Origin: Megaleporinus macrocephalus
Taxonomy: Eukaryota; Chordata; Actinopteri; Characiformes; Anostomidae
Length of the DNA: 64,000 nucleotides
Direction: 5' to 3'
NCBI GenBank assembly: GCA_021613375.1
Contig: JAJQXZ010000031.1
Coordinates: forward strand, 145,760-209,759
Shown here: positions 51,401 through 62,521 of the stretch, in pieces
Numbering within the stretch: the first letter of the stretch is position 1
How the letters are laid out: each line of letters starts with the position of its first letter
Made by a program: the position numbers and the translations under genes
Notes under the pieces: model-generated
Database searches by the model: none
Told to the model about the DNA's origin: nothing
The model's input: the letters and a program-made list of their open reading frames with translations, nothing else

Positions 51401-51689
51401 TATCACACTAGATCAGGGGTGTTTAATTAGAGTTCAGTAAGGTCCAGTTAGAGGAGATCCGCTCAGGCCAAGGTCCAGACCTTCATCATTTCTAACGTGT
51501 GTTCTGATTCAGTGGTGTATCCTGTTTACTGAAGTAGTCTAGTATCAGCATCTTATGCCATCAGCTACAGAAACACCAACACATCACACATACCGTTCAG
51601 TATATTTCAGTATATTTACATGCTGAACTGAATTATTTATTCATAAACTCATTAACTCTGTTTCACAGCTTGACCTGTTAGTTTGGAGC

Positions 51690-52851
51690 TGCCTGTGGGC
51701 GTTTGGAGATCTTACAGTGCACATGATTGCAAATGAAGGTCAGTCAGTCCGAAAAATTGGGAAAACTTTGAAAGTGTCCCCAAGTGCAGTCACAAAAACC
51801 ATCCAGCTCTACAAAGAAACTGGCTCACATGAGGACCACCCCAGGAAAGGAAGACCAAGAGTCACCTCTGCTGCGGAGCATAAGTTCATCCGAGTCACCA
51901 GCCTCAGAAATCGCAGGTTATCAGCAGCTCAGATTAGAGACCAGGTCAGTGCCACACAGAGTTCTAGCAGCAGACACATCTCTAGAACAACTGTTAATAG
52001 GAGACGGTGTGCATCAGGCCTTCATGGTAAAATAGCTCCTAGGAAACCACTGCTAAGGACAGGCAACAAGGCTTGTTTGGGCTAAAGAACACAAGGAATG
52101 GACATTAGACCAGTGGAAATCTGTGCTTTGGTCTGATGAGTCCAAATTTGAGATCTTTGGTTCCAACCACCGTGTCTTTGTGTGACGCAGAAAAGGTGAA
52201 CGGATGGACTCTACATGCCTGGTTCCCACCGTGAAGCATGGAGGAGGAGGTGTGATGGTGTGGGGTGCTTTGCTGGTGACACTGTTGGGGATTTATTCAA
52301 AATTGAAGGCATACTGAACCAGCATGGCTACCACAGCATTTTGCAGCGGCATGCTATTCCATCCGGTTTGCGTTTAGTTGGACCATCATTTATTTTTCAA
52401 CAAGACAATGACCCCAAACACACCTCCAGGCTATTTGACCTAGAAGGAGGGTGAGGGGGTGCTGCGCCAAATGACCTGGCCTCCACAGTCACCGGATCTG
52501 AACCCAATTGAGATGGTTTGCGGTGAGCTGGACCGCAGAGTGAAGGCAAAAGGGCCAACAAGTGCTAAGCATCTCTGGGAACTCCTTCAAGACTGTTGGT
52601 AGACCACTTCAGGTGACTACCTCATCAAGAGAATGCCAAGAGTGTGCGAAGCAAAAGGTGGCTACTTTGAAGAACCTAGAATATTAGACATATTTTCAGT
52701 TGTTTCACACTTTTTTGTTAAGTATATAATTCCACATGTGTTAATTCATCGTTTTGAAGCCTTCAGTGTGAATCTACAATTTTCATAGTCATGAAATTAA
52801 AGAAAACTCTTTGAATGAGAAGGTGTATCCAAACTTTTGGTCTGTACTGTA
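51690..52851 (+). pseudogene. Tc1/mariner transposase pseudogene (b) with 3' terminal repeat
   Basis: The first open segment (from about 51,717) is the N-terminal helix-turn-helix DNA-binding region (GQSVRKIGKTLKVSPSAV, then a GRPRVTS-type linker). The catalytic part follows in pieces. The first Asp is in SDESKFEIFG (codon at 52,135), the second in QQDNDPKHTS (codon at 52,410), and the Glu in SPDLNPIEM (codon at 52,510), the DD34E pattern of Tc1. It is dead: a frameshift near 52,070, a TGA at about 52,183 (VFV-stop-RRKGE), another frameshift near 52,265 and a deletion near 52,435. The 3' terminal repeat is at 52,811-52,851 (GAATGAGAAGGTGTATCCAA onward). No 5' terminal repeat is visible. Confidence 0.85.
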
Positions 52852-52879
52852 TATGGGCATTGATAAAAATTTGATTAAA

Positions 52880-53205
52880 AAAATTAATAATGCTGAGGAA
52901 GGAGCTGAAACATGCAGTCTGGAGAAGTACCGTTTAAACCTGAGACAGCTGGAGCAGTTTGCTCACAAGGAGTGGGCAGGTGGTGCAGAAGTCTGGTTGA
53001 GAGTTATGGAGATTGTGCCTTAAAAGGTTGTGCAACAAAATATAAATTTAACATAATTTTTGTCCGGGCCAGTTTCATTAGTTTGTTTTTTAAAATTATT
53101 TTGTTAAACAACAATTCAAAAGCGTTTTTTTTAGGTAAAAAGTTTTCTAAAAAGTTAATTTGCATTAAACTACTTCAGTTTCAGGTGACCTTTGTGGGTT
53201 TTTAT
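52880..53205 (+). mobile_element. Second Tc1-like 3' fragment (c)
   Basis: GCTGAGGAAGGAGCTGAAAC, CTGGAGCAGTTTGCTCACAA, AGGTTGTGCAACAAAATATA and GTTTCAGGTGACCTTTGTGG follow, in order, a fish Tc1-type element's transposase C-terminus and 3' UTR as I remember it. It differs from element (b). Frames are broken. Confidence 0.5.
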
Positions 53206-53619
53206 TTATATATTTACACGCGCTCTGTGTCTGCTTGTGCTGGAAAGAAGGCAGAAGTGGGAAGTTTTTTTTTTTGAGTGGCATAGAACCACAAAACCCA
53301 TAACCGCATCCTTGCACAGATCGTTTTTTGCTGCTCTTGGCAAAGGAGGAAGCCTCTAGCCCCACCCACTACAACTTCATTTTCCAGAAAAGAAACCCAC
53401 TGGGTGATCTATTCCGTGCTCAGAAACCTGGAACAAAACAGTTCCTACACCCAGATTGCTAGCATTCACTTGCAACTTAGTACTGATCCAATTGTGGTGC
53501 AATTAAAACTGGAGCTACTGTCAGGAGTGACTTCAACTCCTCAAAAGCTCACTGACAAGGAGTTGAGTCACACTTGACTTGATGCTGCAACAAGTTAGTC
53601 AGGGGTGCTGCCACAACAG
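53206..53619. other. Unassigned stretch between transposon fragments
   Basis: No recognised coding or repeat content. It could include the missing end of element (d) or flanking gypsy sequence. Confidence 0.3.
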
Positions 53620-54067
53620 AAATTTCTGACACCTATATTGTGATCCAAAATCCTTTGGTAATCTTCAGATTTCATGATGCCTTGGCACCCAGTCAAGGCA
53701 CTCAGTGTCCAAGGTAGCAAAACAGCCCCAAAACATTTTTGAAGTCTAGGTTTATGTCTCAGTAACGGTTCTTCTGGCTCTCCTGCCAGAGCTTTTCATT
53801 TAACTGAAATGTCGACGGATAGTTTGCGCTGACACTGATGCACCCTGAGCCTACAGGACAGCTTGAATTTCTTTGGAACTTGATTGGGGCTGCTTATCCA
53901 CCATCCGGACTATCTGAGTTGCAACCTTTCATCAATTTTTCTTTTCCGTTTACGTCCAGGGAGATTAGCTACTTGATTATGTTGCGCACCGTGGACAAAA
54001 GAACATCAAGATCTTTGGAGATGGACTTGTAACCTTGAGATTGATGATGTTTTTCCATAACCGTGCT
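53620..54067 (-). mobile_element. Tc1-like transposase remnant (d), left part
   Basis: Minus-strand pieces include a helix-turn-helix segment (YKSISKDLDVLLSTVRNIIK) near 53,970-54,040 and a segment corresponding to the WGCFA region before the second catalytic Asp near 53,700-53,740. The middle of the gene is missing. The element continues on the other side of the LINE insertion at 54,640-54,970. Confidence 0.6.
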
Positions 54068-54645
54068 AGTTGACTATCACTAAGAAAAGAGACCACATCA
54101 CTTCAGTGCTGGCTTCTCTACACTGGCTACCTGTCCAGTATAGAATACAGTTTAAAGTGCTGTTATTTGTTTTTAAGGCACTAAAAAAGCTTGCCCCCTC
54201 TTATATTACAGACCTGCTAACACCCTCAACTTCTCAATGTTTTCTTAGATCATCTTCACAGAATTTACTGACTGTTCCCAGGGCTCGGCTGAAACTTTTT
54301 TTTTGATTGTGCATTTGTGGTTTATGCTCCGAGACTTTGGAATGGTCTTCCGCCCAATTTTCGCCAGCTCACTTCTGTCTCTGTGTTTAAATCAGGTCTA
54401 AAACATACTTTTACAAACTTGCATTTAAATAGCAGGAGACGGTAGTGATGTGAGGTGCTGCTAGTTTTTCTTTCTTTCTTTCTTTCTTCTAAGCTCTTTT
54501 CATGTGTTACTTTCGTTACATATTTTATTTGTTTTATTGTTTTTAACCCAGCGTGTCCTGGGGATTGATTTTATGTACAGCACTTTGGTCAACTCAGGTT
54601 GTATTTAGAGTGCTTTATAAATAAATTCTTTCTTACTTACTTACT
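54068..54645 (+). mobile_element. LINE 3' end (L2/Rex-like reverse transcriptase C-terminus and tail)
   Basis: The open segment at 54,070-54,306 contains LASLHWLPVQYRIQFKVLLF followed by VFKALKKLAPSYITDLL, the conserved C-terminal region of L2/CR1/Rex-type reverse transcriptases. It continues in another frame with an APRLWN-like PSLWN-type stretch near 54,325. The 3' end (AGCACTTTGGTC, TTTATAAATAAATTC) passes into an ACTT-rich tail, typical for such LINEs. It is 5'-truncated and lies within Tc1 remnant (d). Confidence 0.72.
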
Positions 54646-54970
54646 TTTCTCCTTTTTCTGTTCTCCATGCTTAGTCTGGCACACAGACACACAATGCAAA
54701 GACTGAGCCAATTTCTATCCTTTTTATCTGGTTTCAAGTGTGATTTTTTATTATTTACCCACAATTTTGAAAAGGTGCCAATCATTTTGTCTGGCCCATT
54801 TTTGGAGTTATGCATGAAATTGTCAAATTTGCCTTTTTCTCTGCTTGTTTGTGTTGTTTCAGTACACACAAATGAAATAAACATAAAACAAAACAAAACA
54901 AAACATGTGTAATTGCAAGCATTTACTGTAAAATTTCAGGAGTGCCAACACTTTCGGCCATGACTGTATA
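54640..54970 (-). mobile_element. Tc1-like remnant (d), right part with terminal repeat
   Basis: TTCTCCATGCTTAGTCTGGC, AAAAGGTGCCAATCATTTTG and TGTCTGGCCCATTTTTGGAG match the 5' side of a fish Tc1 element read on the minus strand. The terminal inverted repeat is GGAGTGCCAACACTTTCGGC running to CATGACTGTA at 54,938-54,970, ending at a TA as expected. No functional transposase remains. Confidence 0.72.
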
Positions 54971-56650
54971 CCTCCTGCTCTGGACTTTGGTAAAGGACCC
55001 CACACAATCCACTCTCAGATTCTAAGGGTTGGCCAATAGCAGGAATAGGGTAAAGGGGAGCAGGTTTTAGGATTTGATTAGGTTTACCAGTTAGCTGGCA
55101 AGTCTTAATATACAAAGATACATCTTTTTTAAGTTTCAGCCTAAAAAACCAACTCCCAAAGGTCCTGACCAAGGCTACGAAACATTTTCAGCAATACAAT
55201 TTGAAGAATAGAGTATACCACAAAATGAAGGAACAGCCGCTATCAACCTAACAGGTTTCACCGGGCCATGAACACTTCTAAAAGCTTTGGAAAGAGAGCC
55301 CTCCATCTTCGCCTTCAAAACTGGACACTCATTTTTCCAATGACCACTAGCATGACTTCTATCCTTAGGGAAATAACACAACTGACCCCCAACAGCATCA
55401 GTATACAAACCAGTCCTAAGAGAAGGATGGCACGCAGAATCTCTTAACAGTGTCCACGAACCCTGTCTCCAAATGAGGTGCTATTAATCAAAACATTATT
55501 TCCTCCACCAAAACAGCAGCATCACATGGAGTCTTGACTTTATGTACTCTCGTCTATGTAGGTAACAAGGCGATCAGAAACAGAACTATGGAATTGCTCC
55601 AATACAATTAAATCTTTAAAAATTAGCTAAGGTCTTAACACATTAACATGTAGTGAGATATCTCTCACAGATTCTACGTATGTTTGCTTCTCCCCTTATT
55701 TCCCACAGCCTAAATATATGCCTGTATGGAACCAACTCATAAGCCTGTAAAACAGCAAACTTAACCATCTGATAATCTACAACAACATGGTACACTGTAA
55801 ATCATACCATGCCCTTGCATCAGCCGGACGCTCAAACAATGAAAAAAAATCTTTCAACGTCTTTCATCAAACCTAGGCAGCAACTGACGATATTTAACTA
55901 CATCAAACTGATTTCCTCAGCACTACGAGCAAAAAAACAATGTCCAAAGGCCTACCAGCCTTAACCATATCCAAACAGTATGGCTCAAGTTGCTTTTCCT
56001 CCAGCTGATACGTAGACAACTCAATCTCCTTCTCTACACTTAACTGGGTATGAAGAATCTTTTCTTAGCTGCTCTTTCCAACGGTATTAACTATGTTTGC
56101 TGTTCAAAAGTCAAAGATGAGGGACTAGGAGAAACTGGTAAAGTCTTCAAAACTCCCTGCTCTACCAATGCAGACTTCAATATAACCTTAATATTCTCCT
56201 TCAAATCACTTATCAGTGACTGATAACCCAACATCATAATGACTTGTGATTTCAAGCAGCTGATCCTTAGAAAACACATCTAATAAATCCTCAGAGCAAA
56301 GCAATTAACTCATACAGGAGGGGAGGAAATCACAAGTGCTATTAACTATTAAACCAAAACTACCTAAATTTAACCTAGCCTTTGTACCCCTTCCAAGAGC
56401 CCTTCCAATGCCAACAGAGCAGAGGTCTTCTGGCCAAAGCCACAAAAACCCAAGCACCATTGCAGTGCCCTCAGCCCGGAAGTAGTACAAAAATAAAAAA
56501 GAGTGTCCAAACACAGACACGCCAATAAACCTAGCTAAGGGAACTGCAAAACCCACCAGCCCAACCATGCAGAGCCAAACAAAGCCAAAGCGAAGGCCGG
56601 AGGATCCAAGGTGTGACAAAGAGAACGAAAACAGGCTCACTGCAGTAAAG
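54971..56650 (-). mobile_element. Ty3/gypsy-type LTR retrotransposon remnant, internally deleted
   Basis: Read on the minus strand: a gag region from about 56,290 down to 55,500, with a segment matching the capsid (SCAN-like) part around 55,560-55,900; then a degenerate zinc knuckle (CYFPKDRSHASGHWKNECP, 55,320-55,380) that has lost one of its cysteines. It jumps straight to an integrase N-terminal fragment (CQLTGKPNQILKPAP) at 55,040-55,095. Protease, reverse transcriptase and RNase H are absent, and many stops occur. The 111-codon minus ORF at 56,305-56,640 may be leader sequence. The integrase fragment stops exactly at the Tc1 terminal repeat. Confidence 0.68.
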
Positions 56651-56699
56651 GCCTACACCAGACCGAACTAAAGAAGCAAATATGAACTTGAGTGACATC

Positions 56700-57090
56700 C
56701 CATTCTAAATACATAGGGTTTAATATGATGTCGGCCCAACTCTTCTGGGAAGGCTCTCCACACGGTTTAGGAGAGTGTTTATGGGAATGTTTGACCGCTC
56801 TTCCAGAAGCATGTTGGTGAGGTCAGACACTGATGTTGGACGAGAAGGTCTGGCTCACAGTCTCCACTCTAATTCATCCCAAAGGTGTTCTATCAGGTTG
56901 AGGTCTGTGCAGGCCAGTCAAGCTCTTCCACACCGAACTCGCTCCTCCATGTCTTAATCGGGCTGCTTTGCGCACTGGTGGTCATGTTGGAACAGGAAGG
57001 GGCCGTCCCCAAACTGTCCCCACAAAGTTGGGAGAATTAAATTGTCCAAAGTCTTTGCTGTTCAACAAGGTTGAAAGGGCCTTTTTTCAC
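56700..57090 (-). mobile_element. Tc1-like transposase C-terminal fragment (e)
   Basis: On the minus strand the DNA encodes, with interruptions, the end of a Tc1-type transposase. Recognisable pieces are the HDCAPVHK-like region near 56,965-57,000, FGVEELDWP near 56,930, the SPDLNPIEH-like motif with the catalytic Glu near 56,890, and RARPSRPTSVSDL near 56,830. It is a different subfamily from (b) and (d). Confidence 0.7.
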
Positions 57091-57249
57091 TTGGAATTTG
57101 CAAGCCTGTGTTTTTTTTTCTACCAGCCATCATTGTGTGGGGACTCTAAATGCTGAACAAGAATTCAGTGAGCTCTATATATATTTCATAAAGGACATTG
57201 AGGGGAATCACAAAGACACTTGGGGAGGGATCAAATGGTCTGGCTATGA

Positions 57250-57772
57250 TAAACAGCTATGAGATCTGGACTGTATAATTGATTAACAGCTATGATATCT
57301 GGACTGTATAATTGATAAACAGCTATGATATCTGGACTGTATAATTGATTAACAGCTATGATATCTAGACTGTATAATTGATTAGCAGCTATGATATCTG
57401 GACTGTATAATTGATTAGCAGCTATGATATCTGGACTGTATAATTGATAAACAGCTTTGATATCTGGACTGTATAATTGATTAGTAGCTATGATATCTGG
57501 ACTGTATAATTGATTAACAGCTATGATATCTGGACTGTATAATTGATTAGCAGCTATGATATCTGGACTGTATAATTGATTAGCAGCTATGATATCTGGA
57601 CTGTACAATTGATTAGCAGCTATGATATCTGGACTGTATAATTGATAAACAGCTTTGATATCTGGACTGTATAATTGATTAGTAGCTATGATATCTGGAC
57701 TGTATAATTGATTAGTAGCTATTATATCTGGACTGTATCATTGATTAGCAGCTATGATATCTGGACTGTATA
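57250..57772. repeat. 33-bp minisatellite
   Basis: About 16 units built on GATATCTGGACTGTATAATT plus GATTAACAGCTAT. The unit is open on the minus strand (YSPDIIAANQL repeats), which I treat as an artefact of a stop-free repeat. It shares the spacing GATAT-4 nt-ACTGTATAAT with the 42-bp satellite of the gene array. Confidence 0.96.
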
Positions 57773-57859
57773 GGAAACAATGTGTATAAACCTGTATATT
57801 TGACCTGGCAGTTACTGTAGTGGACACCTTCATAGTTAACCTTGTTGTGAACAACAGCA

Positions 57860-58335
57860 AGTGTTACAACATATTAGCTGGAAGTAAACAGATAAACTGA
57901 ACACAGAGGGAAGTGTAGAGACCCCCTGTACAACACATACTATACTAATGTAGCTTGTTCTGAGCAGATGCTTTAATCCCTTCAGGCCTCAAACTGCGGG
58001 GCTGCAGCAAATCCCCAGAGAACAGCACCATCTAGCAGACAAGATGAACAAATATATAAACAGTGATTCTCTATTTGGTCCACTAGATGGTGGTGATCTT
58101 CCACTCAACAAAGTTCCCTGACATGTCTCTCTACCATGTAGATATAAGCAGCTGCTTAGAGGACTAGTGGCCACCAGGGGGCCCTCCTAACATCTTAGGA
58201 GAAAGGATAAAATAATCCTTTATTAGTCCCCCAGTGGAGTAATAAAGACAAGGATCTTCTGGGGTATTACTGCACCATGATGTTGTCTAAGACGCTCTCT
58301 ATGGAGCAAGAAGAGCGACTGGTTTATGACAGCTC
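57860..58335. repeat. Left arm of a large inverted repeat
   Basis: The stretch from CTTTAATCCC (57,971) to GACAGCTC (58,335) is the diverged reverse complement of 60,851-61,216. Examples are AACAGCACCATCTAGCAGAC against TCTGCTAGATGGCGCTGTTC, and GACTGGTTTATGACAGCTC against GAGCTGTCATAAACCAGTC. Weaker similarity, with a gap, extends out to about 57,860 and 61,325. Confidence 0.85.
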
Positions 58336-58450
58336 ATAGAAAAGAGGTACAGAACAGGAGCTGAAAACAGAGAAGCTGAGGAGAAGATGATCTCCTTACA
58401 GGTCCTAATAATACACCGAGCTCAGGTTCATATGGGATCTAGAACAGCAT

Positions 58451-58517
58451 GAGAGATCAATGAGAGATCAATAAGAGATCAATAAGAGATCAATAAAAGA
58501 TCAATAAGAGATCAAAT
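58451..58517. repeat. Short tandem repeat (GAGATCAATAA)
   Basis: Six near-perfect copies of GAGATCAATAA with a period of 11-12 bp. Confidence 0.9.
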
Positions 58518-58624
58518 ACTTTAACAGCTTATTTAAAGTGAAATATTAAAGGCTTATTGATGTTATTGTTGATGTAATTGCAAAACTGGAAAATAGTGCT
58601 CAAGAAAATGCTCATCTGTGTCTA

Positions 58625-58840
58625 GTGCACAATCTATAGCATCTGGTGCCCACCTGATAGTATCGGGTGCTCACCTGATATGTTGTGCTCACCACATAGT
58701 ATCGGTGGCTTACCTGATAGTATTGGGTGCTCACCTCATAGTATCGGGTGCTCACCTTATAGAATTGGGTGCTCACCTGATAGTATCGGGTGCTCACCTG
58801 ATAGTATCGGGTGCTCACCTCATAGGATCGGGTGCTCACA
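58625..58840. repeat. 21-bp minisatellite
   Basis: About ten units of CTGATAGTATCGGGTGCTCA plus C. Short ORFs across it on both strands (AHLIVSG repeats on plus) are repeat products. Confidence 0.95.
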
Positions 58841-58892
58841 ACTTTTTTACCTGAAAAAAATAAATACACCATGTCCCTTCAGAGACTCTGTA

Positions 58893-59000
58893 AGAAGTAG
58901 AGCTGTGCTGACATAAACATAAACCACTGTGTGTCTCAGCTTCAGAACTGGGGGGTTTTCTCAGGTGGGCTGGGAAAGACGCTGTTTTGACCAATCACTA
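58893..59000 (+). repeat. Dispersed repeat, copy 1 of 2
   Basis: Similar over about 110 bp to 62,081-62,194, in the same orientation. Shared stretches include TGTGTGTCTCAGCTTCA and GGGGGGTTTTCTCAGGTGGG followed by CTGGGAAAGACGCTG. Confidence 0.8.
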
Positions 59001-60850
59001 GGAGGCAGTGTGGAACTGCTGGGTTGAAAAGCTATGCAGTGTTGATATTGAAGAGATAGACAGTGAAAGTGATTAGCTCGTGGGCTCCTTTGCCCAGTTT
59101 TACTTTTGTCTGTGCCTCCTCCTCTCTTTGTTCCGCCCTCCTATACCTCCCCAGAATATTCAGCCTGTAGAGCAGATAAATGCAATGCCAGCTCTATCCA
59201 TTAATACACATGTTGTTTGCTCGGTGGCTGCTCACTACAGTCCCCTTAGAGATTGCACTACAGAATCAATTGCGTAAAAATCTACAGAACGTACACACAA
59301 GTCCAGAGAGACAGAGAACTCCATCCCTCTACCATATAAACCTGAATAAACTCAAACCTTTAAACTCCAGAGCTGCAGCGAGTCACCGAGCCGAGCACCA
59401 GAGACCAGCACCACTTCCTAACAGGCCAGAGTCACAGATAAATAAACACTAATTACTTTTTGTCCACCAGATGGCGCTGCTCTCTGTTCCACAAAGTTTA
59501 CAGCCTCATCAGCAGCAAAAGCAGCTTCGTGGCTTCTCCTGCAACTTCAGATCACTGAATGTTCACATTTCATAACCTTAAGTTAATAAAGCCTTGAATA
59601 TGGATCGTAATGTCATGTCCGAGTCTGATTAGTTACAATAAGTATTATTTCATCTGTTAATGAGGTATTTCATTTATAAGTTTAATAATAAAATACAAAT
59701 AATAATTATATTAAGAAAACAGAAGTATTAAAGAACCCCAGAATTTCATCACAGGATCTGAAGGTAGTTTTTTTTAGCAACTCTTGCTGTCAAAGTATAT
59801 GCATCTACTGTGAGCTGCACATAGTCTGAACCCTTGACTGCCTAAAAAGAAAATCAGGGAAAAACGTAAGTTCAGCTAATGAGTTTCTAGGCAAGGACTA
59901 AGCACCACTGGAACAATACGCAGGACAAACAAGTCAAAGATTGTGTAGTTTGGTCAAATTTAAAGTATATATTTACAGTATTATTTATATAGTTTAGAAT
60001 TTGCATGACATTTAATTACAAACACAACCATACTCTGTACTTATGAATCCTAGCAGTGTCACTATGAAAAAGTGGAAACATATGTTGACCTAAGCTAATT
60101 TCCATATCAAATTAAAATCTTTATACAACAATACATTCTTATGTACATTCATAATGAAGGATCAGACTACACAATATTTGTTTTTCACAATGTTCAGTAT
60201 TTGGGGGGGGGGGGGTGAAAGTCACTGAAAGTCACTGAAATACAGCAAGACTCCATCAGGCACTGAACAATTACAGGTCTGAGAAATGGTGACGCATACT
60301 GTATACCGTAAAGACAAGAAAAGTTCCGCCCCTTAAGATAAACACTGTCAACATTAAATCGTTCTCAGTAGTTTATGTGTTTGGGTCTTCATTGGACAAC
60401 GTCTGGATCCAGACCTGGACTGTGGTCCACCTACTGGTGACCTCTGGTCTATGTGAAAAGTGCTGCTCAAATCTTAAAGCTGAGCAACATGGCATAACAC
60501 TATTGAAAACAGATCATTATCATTAAGTATATTTTTTATCAGTATTATAAAATTTATTATTATTATTATGATTATTAATATTATTATCATTATTAACAAT
60601 ATGTGACATTTTGAAAGGAATCTCTAAAAATACCTGTTTGGCATCTACTTATAATACATGACTACTAGTGATTACTAATGTACAATAAGTTCTGTATAAT
60701 ATTTTAATATGTGCTTAAATGTATTATGTCTGTCCAGCAATTATTTTTATGAACTCTTCTAACTTAATCACAAATGCTGTTAATTTTTATAGTTTATTTA
60801 CACAGTACATAGATATTTGGTGTCAAAGTTGACACAAAATATCTTTTTAG
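59001..60850. other. AT-rich intergenic DNA
   Basis: No gene seen. It contains ACCAGATGGCGCTGCTCTCTG (59,468), written here as a third weak match to the inverted-repeat family, a run of 13 G at 60,203-60,215, and a TTA microsatellite near 60,550-60,595. Confidence 0.4.
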
Positions 60851-61325
60851 GAGCTGTCATAAACCAGTCGCTCTTCTTGCCCCACAGAGAGGGTCTCAGA
60901 CAACATTTTGGTACAGTAATACCCCAGAAGATCTTTATCTTTATTACTCCACTGTGGGACTAATAAAGGATTATCTTATCTCTTAACATGTTAGGAGGGC
61001 CCCCTGGTGGCCACTGGTCCTCTAAGCAGCTGCTTACATCACTTTATAGGTAGAGAGACATTAAAGTCAGTGAACTTTGTGGAGTGGAAGATCAACACCA
61101 TCTAGTGGACCAAAGAGAGAATCACTGTTTATATATTTGTTCATCTTATCTGCTAGATGGCGCTGTTCTCTGGGGACTCGTGCAGCCCTGCAGTTTGAGG
61201 CCTGAAGAGATTAAAGTATCTGTATTGTATGTGTTGTACTGGGGGTCTCTGAAGTTCTCTCTGTCTTCCATAATCAACATCTGTTTATCTGTCTGTTTAC
61301 GTCCAGCCGGTTACACTTTAGCGTG
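60851..61325. repeat. Right arm of the large inverted repeat
   Basis: Reverse-complement partner of 57,860-58,335. The strongest match is 60,851-61,216, including GGGCCCCCTGGTGGCCACTG against the left arm's AGTGGCCACCAGGGGGCCC. A plus-strand ORF (61,084-61,440) crosses it and has no recognised domain. Confidence 0.85.
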
Positions 61326-61747
61326 TGTACACGTTCTGTATATAATAAATATAAATAAAATATATCTCAAAATATTCTGCAGTGAAATCATTAAATCTCA
61401 TGTACACAATCAGCTCAACACAAATTTCTTGACTTTGTAAAGCACGACACACAAAGACACCCTACACTGTATGCTCATATACACCTGTGCTTAAATTCTA
61501 TATTTTGTTTATTTTCTAAGAGGAAGTTAAAACATCCACGACAGAAAACTCACTGTAAAATTTACGAAAAACTTTTCTGTAAATTACAGCAGAATTTCTA
61601 CTTATTAGCTCATTTTAATGTACACGGGCCAAATTTACTTTTGTTCCATCTGAACAGTTCAGTAGATAAACAGTGAGTGTGTATTAAAATGTGTGTTTTC
61701 TCAGTCTGCGTTGTTTGTACTCTTCTAGTTCCTTTCTTTATATTAGA

Positions 61748-61750
<3 letters not shown>

Positions 61751-61799
<49 letters not shown>

Positions 61800-61831
61800 T
61801 TATTAATTTCTCTGCATACCCCCCCCCCCCC
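61751..61831. repeat. GT microsatellite and C run
   Basis: About 21 GT dinucleotides (61,752-61,793), followed after a short gap by 13 C (61,819-61,831). Confidence 0.95.
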
Positions 61832-61950
61832 TTTTTCTTATTGTGTACTTTTTAAAATATTAATAAAAGGAGGTTTGTTGTTGTATCCTATTCTTTTTTT
61901 GTCACATATTACACGTATTTTTGTTTTTCGGTGGTAACATAGCTGCATTC

Positions 61951-62030
61951 ATTCATTCATTTTCCAAATCGCTCATCCCATCTCTGGGTCGGGGGGGAGG
62001 GGGTGCTGGAGTTTACGCCAGTGCTAACAT
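61951..62030. repeat. Common fish dispersed repeat (CATTCATT head)
   Basis: CATTCATTCATTTTCCAAAT, then GGGTCGGGGGGGAGGGGGTGC and TGGAG, follow the well-known pattern of a very frequent fish repeat end, in degenerate form. Confidence 0.5.
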
Positions 62031-62080
62031 AGCTGAAGCTAAATATATTTCAGAAATCGCTTCTTCTTTCTCTTCCAAGG

Positions 62081-62194
62081 AGAAGTAGAGCCACGCTGAC
62101 ACAAACCACGGCATCTCACGCTGTGTGTCTCAGCTTCACCACTGGGGGGTTTTCTCAGGTGGGCTGGGAAAGACGCTGATTTGACCAATCACAG
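62081..62194 (+). repeat. Dispersed repeat, copy 2 of 2
   Basis: Same-strand partner of 58,893-59,000, about 3.19 kb away; both end with GACCAATCAC. Confidence 0.8.
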
Positions 62195-62521
62195 GAATCA
62201 GTATGTTTTGGGATCTGCCCTGATTGAGTACGTTCAGTTTGGACATCACCAGGATTCTTAGAATTAGAATCTCAAAATTTAGTGCTTGATACCAAATGAG
62301 TACTAGACTTGAATACCAAAGAGTTTAACCATAGGTCAGTGAGCCAATAAGCACGCTTGTTCCAAACTCTGAATGCTGATTGGCTGAACATCCACATGTA
62401 ACAGCTCTTCTTATCTGTTGTGGTCAGTAAACTGTTGTAGACACTTCCAGCTTCTCACCCTCATTTCTATTTTAAACCAAAACTCGATTGTGATAGATAG
62501 AAAAGTGCACGCCAATCTACT

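Noticed and set aside
51717..52454. Active Tc1 transposase gene
   Set aside because: Two frameshifts, a stop codon, a deletion and no 5' terminal repeat; catalytic residues are visible only across different frames.
57231..57608. YSPDIIAANQL-repeat minus-strand ORF
   Set aside because: Arises from the stop-free 33-bp minisatellite; no flanking gene structure.
61084..61440. 118-codon plus-strand ORF as a host gene
   Set aside because: It starts within the right inverted-repeat arm and has no recognisable domain or exon partner.
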